DNA of 64,000 nucleotides, from NCBI GenBank assembly GCA_029210325.1, contig JARGPU010000001.1, positions 382,126-446,125 of the forward strand, given 5' to 3'. Shown one piece after another: positions 44,477-53,943 of this stretch (positions are counted from its first letter, which is position 1; each line of letters begins with the position of its first letter). The DNA is from Alcanivoracaceae bacterium. Its GTDB lineage: Bacteria; Pseudomonadota; Gammaproteobacteria; Pseudomonadales; Alcanivoracaceae. Below the pieces are notes generated by a model. That model was not told the origin of the DNA and did not search any database. It saw only the letters and a list, made by a program, of their open reading frames with translations. The position numbers and the translations under genes are program-made.

Positions 44477-46773
44477 TTTGACTTGTCCTCCGCGCGCAAC
44501 CGGATCATCGCCAGTACACCGGTGGCGGCCAGCGCCAGTACAAAAATTTCGCCAAGCGTATCCAGTGCCCGGAAGTCCACCAGAATCACATTGACAATAT
44601 TGCGGCCATAGCCGCCCGGCATGCTTTGCGCCACATGCCAGTGAGAAATGCTGTCATACAGGCGGGCATCGGCGGCGAACAGCAACAGACAGGTCATGGT
44701 AATGCCAACCGCGCTGGCGACCATTGCATCGCGCAGTCGCAGCGCTGTTGAGGTCAAACGCAGGAATCCGGGCAAACGGAACAGCACCAGTACCAGCAGA
44801 ATTACCGTGAGTGTTTCCACCAGTACCTGAGTGATGCCGAGATCCGGCGCACTGAACATCACATACAGCAAGGCCACGGTAAACCCAACAGCGCCCAGTG
44901 AGGCAACGGCGCCGAGGCGTGATTCTGATCGCGCTGCTGCCAGGGCTGCAGCCACCAGCACGAATACCAGAGCATATTCGTGCAGCTGAATGCCCCGCAG
45001 GTCAATGCCCATGGACAACGCCGGCCAATGTATCAGCATCACCGTCCACACCAGCGCCATAAATGTCAGCAGGATAATCAGCAGGTAGTAGCGCAAGTAG
45101 CCGCTCTGAAAGAAGCGTGTCTGCCAGGCAGATATTTTCACCAGCCAGGAGATGGATGCATCGTAACCACGCTCCGGGCCTGCCTTCGCCAAGGTGTCAG
45201 TAAAGCGTGTGTAATGGCGAAACTGATCGCGGCAAAAATACAGGCACAGGCCCAGAGCGAGAGTGAGCGCGCTTAGTCCCAGGGCAACATTGATGCCGTG
45301 CCAAAGGGCCAGATTGGGCGTCACGCTATTGCCCGCCACCGCACTAACCGCAGCGCCTAGTAGTCGCTCATCTACCAGTGGCGCAAACAGGCCAAACAGC
45401 AGGCCGAGTGTGGCCAGCACAATCGGTCCTGCCAGCAGGGCAGGGGGTGCTTCATGGGGCGTCCTTTTTGTCACCGCTGTTTTGCCATACCACGGCAGGA
45501 TGCCAATCAGTGCTGCCACGGCGACCGTCATTGCGGTGCCAGCAACGACCAGCAGTGTTATCCAGGAGGCAGCGCTGGACAGTACTGACTCGAACAACAG
45601 TTCTTTGGCGACAAAGCCAAACATTGGCAGTACGCCGGCCAGCGACAGGGCCGCCACACTGGCGGTTACGGCGGTTACTGGCATGGCACGAAATAGTCCG
45701 CCGGTGTCGCGCAGATCCTTGCTGCCGGTACCGTGATCAATGATCCCGGCGATCATAAACAGCGCGCCCTTATACAGGGAGTGCGCCAGCAGGAAGGCCA
45801 TGGCGGCGCTAAGCGCAATATCAGTGCCCAGACCAATGAGCATGGTCAGGGTGCCCAGTGCCATCACTGTGGAATAGGCCAACACCTTTTTGATGCCGGT
45901 GCTGCGCAGGGCCAACCAGATGCCGATAAACAGGGTGATGGCGCCAACACTACCCAATACCGTCAGCCAAAGTTGGCTGCCGCCGAGGGCTGGATTCAGC
46001 CGCGCCAGCAGATAGATACCTGCTTTGACCATGGTGGCAGAGTGCAAATAAGCGGACACCGGGGTGGGCGCCGCCATGGCATTGGGTAGCCAGAAATGAA
46101 ACGGGAACTGCGCTGATTTGGTAAAGGCGCCTAGCAGGATCAGGGCCAGCATGGGGGCATACCAGGCGTGCTCGCGAATCACATCTCCCTGGCCAAGCAG
46201 TGTCGACAGTTCATAGCTGCCGCCCACCATTGCCAGCATGATCAGTCCTGTCATCAGGGCAAGGCCGCCGCCCACGGTGACGAAAAGTCCCTGCAAGGCA
46301 GAGCGCCGCGCCGCCGCATCCTCATGGTTAAAACCGATCAGCAGATAGGAGGTGATGCTGGTCAGTTCCCAGAACACAAACAGGGAGATCAGGTTATCGG
46401 ACAGCACCAAACCGAGCATGGAGGCCATAAAGGCGAGCAGGATGGCATAGAAGCGGCCAACATCTTGGTGCTGTTCCAGATAGCGGCCGGCATAGGCAAC
46501 AATAAATACGCCAATGCCACTGATCAGCAGGGCGAACAGCAGCGACAGGCCATCGACCATAAATGACAACTGAATACCCAGTGACGGAATCCAGTCATGG
46601 CTAACCAGCACGGGGCCGTCATTGACGCCACTCAACATGGAGGCGAAATAGATAAACAGCGTGGCCGGCCACAGGGCAAGCGCCCAGCCGCTATGCCGGC
46701 CGAACAATTGATGCAGCCAGGGAGCCAGTGCGGCAACCCCGAAGCCGCCCAGCAGGGCATACAACATGGACAA
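44473..46773 (-). CDS. mrpA: Na+/H+ antiporter subunit A (operon 1, without B domain)
   Basis: A 766-aa NuoL-like subunit. The N-terminal antiporter core has [15 protein letters not shown] with the key Glu and [17 protein letters not shown] with the key Lys. The C-terminal part carries the MrpA extension ([38 protein letters not shown]). It is the first gene of operon 1; its 5' end faces operon 2 across 175 bases. Confidence 0.96.
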   Translation of the reverse strand: MSMLYALLGGFGVAALAPWLHQLFGRHSGWALALWPATLFIYFASMLSGVNDGPVLVSHDWIPSLGIQLSFMVDGLSLLFALLISGIGVFIVAYAGRYLEQHQDVGRFYAILLAFMASMLGLVLSDNLISLFVFWELTSITSYLLIGFNHEDAAARRSALQGLFVTVGGGLALMTGLIMLAMVGGSYELSTLLGQGDVIREHAWYAPMLALILLGAFTKSAQFPFHFWLPNAMAAPTPVSAYLHSATMVKAGIYLLARLNPALGGSQLWLTVLGSVGAITLFIGIWLALRSTGIKKVLAYSTVMALGTLTMLIGLGTDIALSAAMAFLLAHSLYKGALFMIAGIIDHGTGSKDLRDTGGLFRAMPVTAVTASVAALSLAGVLPMFGFVAKELLFESVLSSAASWITLLVVAGTAMTVAVAALIGILPWYGKTAVTKRTPHEAPPALLAGPIVLATLGLLFGLFAPLVDERLLGAAVSAVAGNSVTPNLALWHGINVALGLSALTLALGLCLYFCRDQFRHYTRFTDTLAKAGPERGYDASISWLVKISAWQTRFFQSGYLRYYLLIILLTFMALVWTVMLIHWPALSMGIDLRGIQLHEYALVFVLVAAALAAARSESRLGAVASLGAVGFTVALLYVMFSAPDLGITQVLVETLTVILLVLVLFRLPGFLRLTSTALRLRDAMVASAVGITMTCLLLFAADARLYDSISHWHVAQSMPGGYGRNIVNVILVDFRALDTLGEIFVLALAATGVLAMIRLRAEDKSK

Positions 46774-46948
46774 ACCCCCGTTAGAAGTCTGGAGCCATCA
46801 TGCAAGTTTAACTGGTGTATCACACGAGGCGAGCAAAGACTGTTTACACCAGCGCAGCGTATTGGGACTCATTAACGGTGATCAGGTTCCCGGCACATGG
46901 CATACTTGCGCCGCCTTTTCACGCTGACCTGTCCGGGGTGAACGCCGA
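46774..46948. promoter_or_regulatory. Shared divergent promoter region of the two mrp operons
   Basis: These 175 bases must hold both promoters. An exact inverted repeat, CTGGTGTA (46812-46819) and TACACCAG (46845-46852), with 25 bases between is a possible binding site for a regulator of either operon. I could not assign convincing -35/-10 pairs. Confidence 0.5.
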
Positions 46949-49744
46949 GTGAGCGTATTATTTGCCATTGTCCTGCTGCCCCTGGTAGCCGCCTTGCTGC
47001 CGCGGCTTGTGCAGTCCATGGGCCGCCCCACGGTGGCCATTGTGACTGCATTGCCGGTGCTGTTGGCGTTGTTGCTGTTGCTTGGCACGGCGCCCTCTGT
47101 GCTGGTTGATGGCGAGTTGCTGCAGGCCGCAGTGCCGTGGCTACCGCAGGCCGGTCTGGTGCTGGCATTTCGTCTTGATGGTCTGGCCTGGCTGTTTGCC
47201 CTGCTGATTCTGGGCATTGGCCTGCTGGTAATCGTCTATGGCCATTACTACCTCGACAAGAGTGATTCTGGTGGCCGCTTCTTTTCCCTGCTGCTGCTGT
47301 TTATGTCCGCCATGCTCGGGGTGGTCTGCTCGGATAACCTGCTATTACTGGTGGTGTTCTGGGAGCTAACCAGTATCAGCTCGTTCCTGCTGATTGGTTA
47401 CTGGTCGGGGCAGGCCGCGGCCCGCAAGGGCGCCCGTATGGCCCTGACCCTGACCGGGGCTGGCGGGCTGGCCTTGCTTGCCGGAGTAATCCTGATTGGC
47501 CAGACAGTGGGCAGCTATGATCTTGGTACTGTGCTGGCCAGCGGCGAGCTGATCCGTTCGGACGCCCTGTACCCGTTGATGCTGGTTCTGGTGCTGCTGG
47601 GCGTATTCACCAAGTCGGCCCAGTTTCCTTTCCACTTCTGGTTGCCCCATGCCATGTCGGCACCTACCCCGGTGTCCGCCTATTTGCATTCCGCCACCAT
47701 GGTCAAGGCTGGGGTTTTTCTGCTGGCCCGTTTCTATCCGGCGCTGGCGGGGACCGATTTGTGGTTTGTGCTGGTTAGCTCCATCGGGCTGGTTACCCTG
47801 CTGCTGGGCGCCTGGATGGCGCTGTTTCGGCATGATCTGAAGGGCTTGCTGGCTTACTCCACTATCAGCCATCTGGGCCTGATTACCTTGCTGTTCGGGT
47901 TAAGCACCCGGTTGGCGGCAGTGGCGGCAGTGTTTCATGTCATCAACCATGCCACCTTCAAGGCTTCGCTATTTATGGCGGCCGGCATTATTGATCACGA
48001 AACGGGTACCCGGGATATCCGCAAGCTGGGTGGCCTGCGTCGTTACCTGCCGCACACCATGGCCCTGGCCACCGTGGCGTCCATGGCCATGGCCGGGGTG
48101 CCTCTGCTGAATGGCTTTCTCAGCAAGGAGATGTTTTTTGCCGAGGCGGCGGATACACCGCTGTATGGCAGCCTTAACTGGTTGGTGCCGGCACTGGCCA
48201 CCATCGCTGGCATGCTGTCAGTGGCCTATTCGCTGCGCTTCATTCACGACGTGTTTTTTGGCCCGGTGCCAGCTGCACTGGCGGCCCATGCTCCCCATGA
48301 GCCGAGGCGCCTGATGCGTGTGCCGGTGGAGATTCTGGTGATGCTGTGTCTGGCGGTAGGCGTGTTCCCGGCTGTGGTGGTCGGGCCGCTTTTGGCCGCG
48401 GCGGCCACGGCAACGCTAGGGGGAGAGCTGCCGGAATATAGTCTGGCTATCTGGCATGGCTTTAATGTGCCGTTGCTGATGAGCCTGCTGGCGCTGACCG
48501 GCGGCGTCGCCATATATGTCTGGCGTGCCCCGCTGTTTGCCCTGCAGCGGCGCTGGCCACGACCCCATGCGCCGGCAATTTTTGAGCAGGCGGTGCAGCT
48601 GTTGGTGGCGGGAGCAGGGCGCTTCGTCCGGTTTGTCGATAACGGTGCTTTGCAGCGTTATGTGTCCTGGCTGATGCTGCCCGTGGCCCTGATCATGCTT
48701 GCCGCCATCGCCAGCAGGCCTGACTGGCTGGGTGAGCATGCGCTTACTCCGGTAGATGGCTTGTCGATTCTGGCAACCATCGTTGCGGTGCTGGCGGCGC
48801 TGGCCACCGTGGTGCTGCGCCGGCAGAGGCTGGTTGCGTTGCTGATGATCAGTGTCGTCGGTCTGATCGTGTCGTTGGCCTTCCTGCGCCTGTCAGCACC
48901 TGACCTTGCTTTGACCCAGTTATCGGTGGAGGTGGTTACCGTCCTGCTGCTGATGCTGGCCATGTACTTCCTGCCTAACCGCGGCGTCATTGAGTCCACC
49001 TGGTGGGACCGCAGCCGTGATCTGTTTCTGTCACTTTCCATAGGTGTTGGCGTGGGTCTGCTGGCCCTGTTCGCCATGACCCACCCGGGCGCCACAATCT
49101 CCACGTTCTTTATCGACAACAGTATTCCCGGTGGCGGCGGAGCCAACGTGGTTAACGTCATACTGGTGGATTTCCGCGGCTTCGATACGCTGGGAGAAAT
49201 TACTGTGCTGGCGATTGCCGCTGCGGGCATTTATGCGCTGCTGGAAAATCTGGGTCTGTGTCTGCCGATTTATGACAGCGAGGGTCGCCCGTGGGCCAAA
49301 GATCGCTCGCCACTGGTGCTGCAGATGATTTCCCGGGCAGTGCTGCCGATTGCGCTGCTGGTGGCCATGTATATTCTGGTGCGCGGCCACAATATGCCCG
49401 GTGGTGGTTTTATCGCCGGTCTGATTACTGCGGTGGCGTTGGTGCTGCAATATGTGGCCAGCGGTGTTCACTGGGTACATGCCCGGGTGCCGCATAACTA
49501 CCATCCGCTGGTGGCTTTCGGGGTGTTGCTGGCGGCGCTGACAGGATTGGCCAGTTTGCCGTTGGGCTACCCGTTCTTGACCTCGACATTCGAGTATATC
49601 TATTGGCCAGTCGTCGGTAAGTTCGAACTGGCCAGCGCCATGCTGTTCGATCTCGGCGTCTACATCACCGTGGTAGGCGCGACGCTGCTGATTCTGGCCC
49701 GGCTCGGCAAACTCAGTGTGGCGGAGCAGGAGGAGAGCAACTAA
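46949..49744 (+). CDS. mrpA: Na+/H+ antiporter subunit A-B fusion (operon 2)
   Basis: A 931-aa protein. Residues 1 to about 760 are MrpA ([69 protein letters not shown]), and residues about 790-920 are an MnhB domain (RGHNMPGGGFIAGLITAV). The start is GTG at 46949. Fused A-B subunits define the six-gene form of the complex common in pseudomonads and rhizobia. It begins operon 2, opposite to operon 1. Confidence 0.95.
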   Translation: MSVLFAIVLLPLVAALLPRLVQSMGRPTVAIVTALPVLLALLLLLGTAPSVLVDGELLQAAVPWLPQAGLVLAFRLDGLAWLFALLILGIGLLVIVYGHYYLDKSDSGGRFFSLLLLFMSAMLGVVCSDNLLLLVVFWELTSISSFLLIGYWSGQAAARKGARMALTLTGAGGLALLAGVILIGQTVGSYDLGTVLASGELIRSDALYPLMLVLVLLGVFTKSAQFPFHFWLPHAMSAPTPVSAYLHSATMVKAGVFLLARFYPALAGTDLWFVLVSSIGLVTLLLGAWMALFRHDLKGLLAYSTISHLGLITLLFGLSTRLAAVAAVFHVINHATFKASLFMAAGIIDHETGTRDIRKLGGLRRYLPHTMALATVASMAMAGVPLLNGFLSKEMFFAEAADTPLYGSLNWLVPALATIAGMLSVAYSLRFIHDVFFGPVPAALAAHAPHEPRRLMRVPVEILVMLCLAVGVFPAVVVGPLLAAAATATLGGELPEYSLAIWHGFNVPLLMSLLALTGGVAIYVWRAPLFALQRRWPRPHAPAIFEQAVQLLVAGAGRFVRFVDNGALQRYVSWLMLPVALIMLAAIASRPDWLGEHALTPVDGLSILATIVAVLAALATVVLRRQRLVALLMISVVGLIVSLAFLRLSAPDLALTQLSVEVVTVLLLMLAMYFLPNRGVIESTWWDRSRDLFLSLSIGVGVGLLALFAMTHPGATISTFFIDNSIPGGGGANVVNVILVDFRGFDTLGEITVLAIAAAGIYALLENLGLCLPIYDSEGRPWAKDRSPLVLQMISRAVLPIALLVAMYILVRGHNMPGGGFIAGLITAVALVLQYVASGVHWVHARVPHNYHPLVAFGVLLAALTGLASLPLGYPFLTSTFEYIYWPVVGKFELASAMLFDLGVYITVVGATLLILARLGKLSVAEQEESN

Positions 49745-50091
49745 TGGAAATCCTGCTGGCCATCATGATTGCCGTGCTGACCAGCTGCGGGATCTATTTG
49801 ATTCTGCGGTTGCGTACCTTCCCGGTGGTGGTCGGGCTGACCCTGCTGAGTTATGCGGTCAACCTGTTCCTGTTTGCCATGGGTAGACTGACCCTGAATG
49901 CACCTGCGGTGATTGGTGCCACGGATCACTACAGCGATCCGCTGCCACAGGCACTGGTGCTGACGGCTATTGTTATCGGATTCGCCATGACCGCCTTTTT
50001 GATGGCCTTGGCACTTCGTGCCTGGGGTGAGTTTGGTAACGATCATGTTGATGGAACGGCGATGCCAGACGATGGAGATGACCGACGATGA
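49744..50091 (+). CDS. mrpC: Na+/H+ antiporter subunit C (operon 2)
   Basis: A 115-aa NuoK-like subunit with three helices ([30 protein letters not shown]). The ATG shares one base with the mrpA-B stop, and the gene overlaps mrpD by 4 bases. Confidence 0.94.
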   Translation: MEILLAIMIAVLTSCGIYLILRLRTFPVVVGLTLLSYAVNLFLFAMGRLTLNAPAVIGATDHYSDPLPQALVLTAIVIGFAMTAFLMALALRAWGEFGNDHVDGTAMPDDGDDRR

Positions 50092-51581
50092 CAGGTCATC
50101 TGATTATGGCGCCGCTATTGTTGCCGCTGTTTGCCGGCCTGTTGCTGTTGCTGGAGGTGCGGCAACGTCTATGGCTGCGTCGCTTGACCGGGTTGATTGC
50201 CACGGCGCTGCTGCTGCCGGTGGCGCTGCTGCTTTGGCAACAGGCGGCTGACGACGTTATCACCGTGTACCGTTTGGGTAACTGGCAGCCGCCATTTGGC
50301 ATCGTGCTGGTGCTCGACCAGTTGTCGGCCATGATGCTGCTGATTACTGCACTGTTGGCGTTGCCGGTGTACCTGCATGCTTGCCGCGGCGACGATCAGC
50401 CGGGGGCCAATTTTCACACTCTGTTCCAGTTTCAGTTGCTGGGCATTAATGGCGCTTTTCTGACCGGCGACCTGTTTAACCTGTTTGTGTTTTTCGAGGT
50501 GCTACTGATCGCCTCCTATGCGTTGCTGATGCACGGTCAGGGGCCGCAGCGGGCCAAGGCCGGGCTGCATTATGTGATTCTCAATCTGGCGGGCTCGAGT
50601 CTGTTCTTGTTTGGTCTTGGTTTGCTTTATGCCGCCACAGGGACGCTGAATATGGCGGATGTCGGCCGGGTGATTTCCGCTGGGGAGCTGGTCTCGCCGC
50701 TGTTGCTGCAGGTTAGCGGTGCGCTGTTGCTGGTGGTGTTTGCCCTGAAGGCGGCGTTGCTGCCGCTAAGTTTCTGGCTGCCCGGCGCCTACTCAGCCGC
50801 CAGCGCTCCTGTGGCGGCATTGTTTGCCATTATGACCAAGGTCGGTTTGTACGCGATCTGGCGTATGTGGCCGCTACTCTATGGTCTGCAGGACAGTCCG
50901 TTGGCAGGCATGGTATCGCCGTGGCTTTGGTGGCTTGCGTTGGCGACGATTGGTTTTGCTGCGCTCGGCGCCCTGTCGGCGCAACGTCTTGCGGCGCTGG
51001 CATCCTGGCTGGTGCTTGTGTCAGTGGGAACACTGATGGCCGCGCTAACCGTGGCGACTCCAGCGGCCTGGGCCGCCGGGTTCTATTACATGATTCATTC
51101 CACCTTTGCGGCCGCCGCACTGTTCCTGCTGGTTGGTCTGATCAGCACTCATCGTGGTGTGCTGGCGGACCAGATTGAGGAGGGCTCCGCCCTAAGCCCG
51201 CTGCTCGGGCTGCTGTTTGTGGTGCTAGCTGTGATGCTGGTGGGCTTGCCGCCACTGTCCGGTTTTATTGGCAAGTTGCTGTTACTGCAGGCCGTGCCTG
51301 AGGCAGCGTTTTGGATTGTTTTGTTGCTGGCCAGCCTGTTGCTGTTGATTGCCTTCAGCCGCGCTGGCTCCACCGTTTTCTGGCGCCATCAGGCGGGGGA
51401 CAAGCCGGCTGCACTGTCGTTGGCCGATGCGGCCCCGCTAACTTTTCTTTTGCTCCTGTGTGTGGCGATGGTGGTGCTGGCCGCACCAATGATGGATGTC
51501 GCGGCCAGTACGGCAGTGCAGCTGGCTAACGCGCAGGGCTATATAGATGCTGTGCTCGGCGCTGCAGAGGTGATGCCATGA
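50088..51581 (+). CDS. mrpD: Na+/H+ antiporter subunit D (operon 2)
   Basis: A 497-aa NuoN-like proton-channel subunit with about 14 helices; TGDLFNLFVFFEVLLIASY holds the key Glu and VFALKAALLPLSFWLPGAY the key Lys. It is clearly diverged from the D subunit of operon 1, so the operons are not a recent duplication. ATGA overlaps occur at both ends. Confidence 0.95.
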   Translation: MTGHLIMAPLLLPLFAGLLLLLEVRQRLWLRRLTGLIATALLLPVALLLWQQAADDVITVYRLGNWQPPFGIVLVLDQLSAMMLLITALLALPVYLHACRGDDQPGANFHTLFQFQLLGINGAFLTGDLFNLFVFFEVLLIASYALLMHGQGPQRAKAGLHYVILNLAGSSLFLFGLGLLYAATGTLNMADVGRVISAGELVSPLLLQVSGALLLVVFALKAALLPLSFWLPGAYSAASAPVAALFAIMTKVGLYAIWRMWPLLYGLQDSPLAGMVSPWLWWLALATIGFAALGALSAQRLAALASWLVLVSVGTLMAALTVATPAAWAAGFYYMIHSTFAAAALFLLVGLISTHRGVLADQIEEGSALSPLLGLLFVVLAVMLVGLPPLSGFIGKLLLLQAVPEAAFWIVLLLASLLLLIAFSRAGSTVFWRHQAGDKPAALSLADAAPLTFLLLLCVAMVVLAAPMMDVAASTAVQLANAQGYIDAVLGAAEVMP

Positions 51582-52066
51582 AGCGCTGGGTGCCCAGTCC
51601 GATGCTGAGCCTGATGCTGTGGGGGCTGTGGCTGCTGCTTGCCAATGACTTTTCTCCCGGGCAAATGGTGCTCGGTGTGTTTTTCGCCTTGTTGATACCG
51701 GTTATCACCGAGCCCTTTTGGCTACGTCGTCCACGCATTGTTAAGCCCGGCAAACTGGTCATGTTCGTGCTGATGGTGCATCGCGATATTCTGGTTGCCA
51801 ATATGGCCGTGGCCAAGCTGATTCTAAGCTCCCCGAGCCAGCTGCGCCCTGCGTTTGTTGAAGTGCCGCTGGATACGGACAACGAATTTGTCATTACCGT
51901 GCTGGCCAGTGTGGTGTCGCTGACCCCGGGTACTGTGTCCGCCGATATCAGCGCAGATCGCCGCACGCTGTTGGTACACGGCCTGGATGTGGAAGATCGG
52001 GCGGCATTGGTAGCTTCGATCAAGCAGCGCTACGAGGCGCCGTTGAAGGAGATCTTCGGATGCTGA
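51578..52066 (+). CDS. mrpE: Na+/H+ antiporter subunit E (operon 2)
   Basis: A 162-aa subunit with N-terminal helices (residues about 8-50) and the MrpE motif VVSLTPGTVSADISADRRTLLVH in two parts. It overlaps mrpD by 4 and mrpF by 7 bases. Confidence 0.93.
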   Translation: MKRWVPSPMLSLMLWGLWLLLANDFSPGQMVLGVFFALLIPVITEPFWLRRPRIVKPGKLVMFVLMVHRDILVANMAVAKLILSSPSQLRPAFVEVPLDTDNEFVITVLASVVSLTPGTVSADISADRRTLLVHGLDVEDRAALVASIKQRYEAPLKEIFGC

Positions 52067-52329
52067 GTTTCGCCTTGAATGCGGCTTTTGTGATGGTTGG
52101 TATCGCCATGCTACTGGGGGGTTGGCGAGTGCTGGTTGGGCCAAGTCTGACTGACCGGGTGCTGGCGCTGGATACCCTGTATATCAACAGTATTGCCTTG
52201 ATCGTGTTGTTTGGTATTTACCTGGGCACCAGTATGTATTTTGAGGCAGCGCTGCTGATTGCGCTGATTGGCTTTGTCAGCACCGTGGCGGTGGCTAAAT
52301 ACCTGCTGCGTGGCGATATCATCGAATAG
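52060..52329 (+). CDS. mrpF: Na+/H+ antiporter subunit F (operon 2)
   Basis: An 89-aa three-helix subunit with VGPSLTDRVLALDTL as family motif. It follows mrpE with a 7-base overlap. Confidence 0.93.
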   Translation: MLSFALNAAFVMVGIAMLLGGWRVLVGPSLTDRVLALDTLYINSIALIVLFGIYLGTSMYFEAALLIALIGFVSTVAVAKYLLRGDIIE

Positions 52330-52337
52330 GAGCCGTC

Positions 52338-52670
52338 ATGTCCATTTGGGTAGAGGGAGTGGTGGCCGCGCTGATATTGATCGGTGCGGGGTTCACGCTG
52401 GTGGGGTCTATCGGTCTGGTGCGTTTGCAGGATGTTTATACCCGCCTGCACGGGCCGACCAAGGCCACGACGCTGGGTGTGGGTAGTATTATTCTCGCAT
52501 CTCTGGTGTTTTTTACCGCCAAGACCGGCGTGCTTAGCGTGCACGAAGTGCTGATTACCCTGTTCCTGTTTATCACCGCACCGGTGTCTGCCCACCTTCT
52601 GGCTAAGACCGCCATGCACCGGCAGGAAAAAAAAGTGGAATCCACTCGCGGTGAGCCCTGGCAGCAGTGA
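52338..52670 (+). CDS. mrpG: Na+/H+ antiporter subunit G (operon 2)
   Basis: A 110-aa three-helix subunit (GLVRLQDVYTRLHGPTKATT). It ends operon 2. Its stop codon lies inside the -35 element of the small-RNA promoter that follows. Confidence 0.93.
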   Translation: MSIWVEGVVAALILIGAGFTLVGSIGLVRLQDVYTRLHGPTKATTLGVGSIILASLVFFTAKTGVLSVHEVLITLFLFITAPVSAHLLAKTAMHRQEKKVESTRGEPWQQ

Positions 52671-52695
52671 ACTTTTTCAAAGTAGCCCGGTCGTA
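52669..52695 (+). promoter_or_regulatory. SigmaE/AlgU-like promoter of the small RNA
   Basis: GAACTT at 52669-52674, a 16-base spacer and TCGTA at 52691-52695 fit the extracytoplasmic stress sigma factor pattern GAACTT-N16-TCNNA. Transcription would begin near 52702. Confidence 0.65.
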
Positions 52696-52701
52696 GTGTG
52701 T

Positions 52702-52840
52702 GACTGCAGGCCGGCAACCCCCGATCCCCCGATCCCGCTGGTCTGTAGTCTTTTAGAACGGCGTCGGTCTTCCCCCAAAGGCCGTCGCAGCAAGCACCCC
52801 CGGCAGCCCATCCCCCCCGATTGCTGCCGGGGGTTTTTTT
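52702..52840 (+). ncRNA. Candidate small regulatory RNA at the ErsA/Spot 42 position
   Basis: An RNA of about 139 nt. The first hairpin pairs GACTGCAGGCCGGC (52702-52715) with GCTGGTCTGTAGTC 21 bases later, 14 bp with three G-U wobbles. It presents a C-rich loop with three C-runs (AACCCCCGATCCCCCGATCCC). A second C-run (CTTCCCCC) sits in a weaker ACGGC/GCCGT hairpin, and a strong terminator ends the RNA. It lies beside engB, where E. coli has Spot 42 and Pseudomonas has the AlgU-dependent RNA ErsA (about 132 nt, as I recall). C-runs could pair with Shine-Dalgarno sequences. No open frame with a ribosome site competes here. Confidence 0.72.
52797..52840 (+). terminator. Strong terminator of the small RNA
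   Basis: CCCCCGGCAGC (52797-52807) and GCTGCCGGGGG (52823-52833) are perfect 11-bp arms, followed by seven T residues. Confidence 0.92.
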
Positions 52841-52847
52841 ATGCTCT

Positions 52848-53498
52848 TTATGGGTCCGGGATGACTGCCGGAGCAGGCAGGTCCAGCCATTCGCCAATCT
52901 TGTCCCAGGCCTCGTCGCTGCCCAGACCGCTGGTAGAGGAAAACAGTTGCAGAGTCAGCGGCGCCCGGTGGTCGGTTAGCTGTTTGGCGGTTTTCAGCAG
53001 AGCGTTCTTGGCCACGCCGTAGCTAAACTTGTCGGCTTTGGTGAGCAACAGGTGCAGCGGCATATTCGCCTGAGCGGCCCACTGGATGATCATTTGGTCG
53101 AAATCCTTCAGTGGATGACGCACATCCATCAATAGAATCAGCCCTTTGAGGCATTCACGGCCGGAAAGATAACCGTCGATCTCCTTTTGCCAGGCGTCAC
53201 GGGTGCTGCGGTCCACCTTGGCGTAACCATAGCCCGGCAAATCGACGATGCGCCGGCCCTCGTCGATGGCGAAAAAGTTGAGCAGCTGGGTGCGCCCCGG
53301 TGTCTTTGAGGTCCGAGCCAGACTCTTTTGCCCGCACAAACGGTTAATGGCACTGGACTTTCCGGCGTTGGAGCGCCCGGCAAAAGCTATCTCCAGGCCC
53401 TCATCAGGGGGACACTGGGCCAGCTTCTGGGCGCTCTTGTCGAACCGGATCTGGCGCAGTATCTGCTCGACCGGGTGCATTTTGGCTGGTGCGGACAC
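52848..53498 (-). CDS. engB: Ribosome biogenesis GTP-binding protein EngB/YsxC
   Basis: A 216-aa GTPase needed for 50S assembly. It has G1 GRSNAGKSS, G3 DLPGYGYAKV and G4 TKADK. GTG 53498 is preferred because AAGGA lies six bases upstream; the ATG at 53480 is an alternative. It is divergent from the cytochrome genes and convergent with the small RNA. Confidence 0.96.
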   Translation of the reverse strand: MSAPAKMHPVEQILRQIRFDKSAQKLAQCPPDEGLEIAFAGRSNAGKSSAINRLCGQKSLARTSKTPGRTQLLNFFAIDEGRRIVDLPGYGYAKVDRSTRDAWQKEIDGYLSGRECLKGLILLMDVRHPLKDFDQMIIQWAAQANMPLHLLLTKADKFSYGVAKNALLKTAKQLTDHRAPLTLQLFSSTSGLGSDEAWDKIGEWLDLPAPAVIPDP

Positions 53499-53649
53499 GG
53501 GAAATCCTTGCGTTGATTACGGGTATGCCAGCCGCTGGGGCTGGTATATAATCCCCGCCGGCCTGCGTCCCGGCTTTCTACCGAAAGCCAAGACTATACG
53601 CAAACTCCTTTTGCTCGACACCGCCTGATGGTGTCCACGGAGACTGAAC

Positions 53650-53934
53650 ATGCGCAAACTCATGCTTACCCTGTTGCTTTCCGGCCTCGCCACGACGGCG
53701 TTTGCCAGTGTTGAGGACAACTACAAGGCCAGCTGCACATTCTGCCACTCCACCGGCGCTGCCGGCGCACCGAAAACCGGTGACAAGGCAGCCTGGGCTC
53801 CACGTCTGGAAAAAGGAATGGACGCTCTGCTGCAGAGCACCAAGTCTGGTATTGGTGCCATGCCGCCGAAAGGCATGTGCAATACCTGTACGGATGAAGA
53901 TTTCAAAGCCCTGATCGAATACATGTCGAAGTAA
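53650..53934 (+). CDS. Small c-type cytochrome (c5/c555-like)
   Basis: A 94-aa periplasmic mono-haem cytochrome. The signal peptide is about residues 1-19 (AFA-SV), the haem site CTFCH, the axial Met in GIGAMPPKGMC, and a second cysteine pair (CNTC) typical of cytochrome c5 follows. TATAAT at 53547-53552 may be its -10 box. Cytochrome c4 follows. Confidence 0.92.
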   Translation: MRKLMLTLLLSGLATTAFASVEDNYKASCTFCHSTGAAGAPKTGDKAAWAPRLEKGMDALLQSTKSGIGAMPPKGMCNTCTDEDFKALIEYMSK

Positions 53935-53943
53935 GGATTGATG

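Noticed and set aside
46597-46875. 92-aa plus-strand frame before mrp operon 2
   Set aside because: It is mainly antisense to mrpA of operon 1, has no ribosome site and shows low-complexity Gln/Gly-rich composition expected of a shadow frame.
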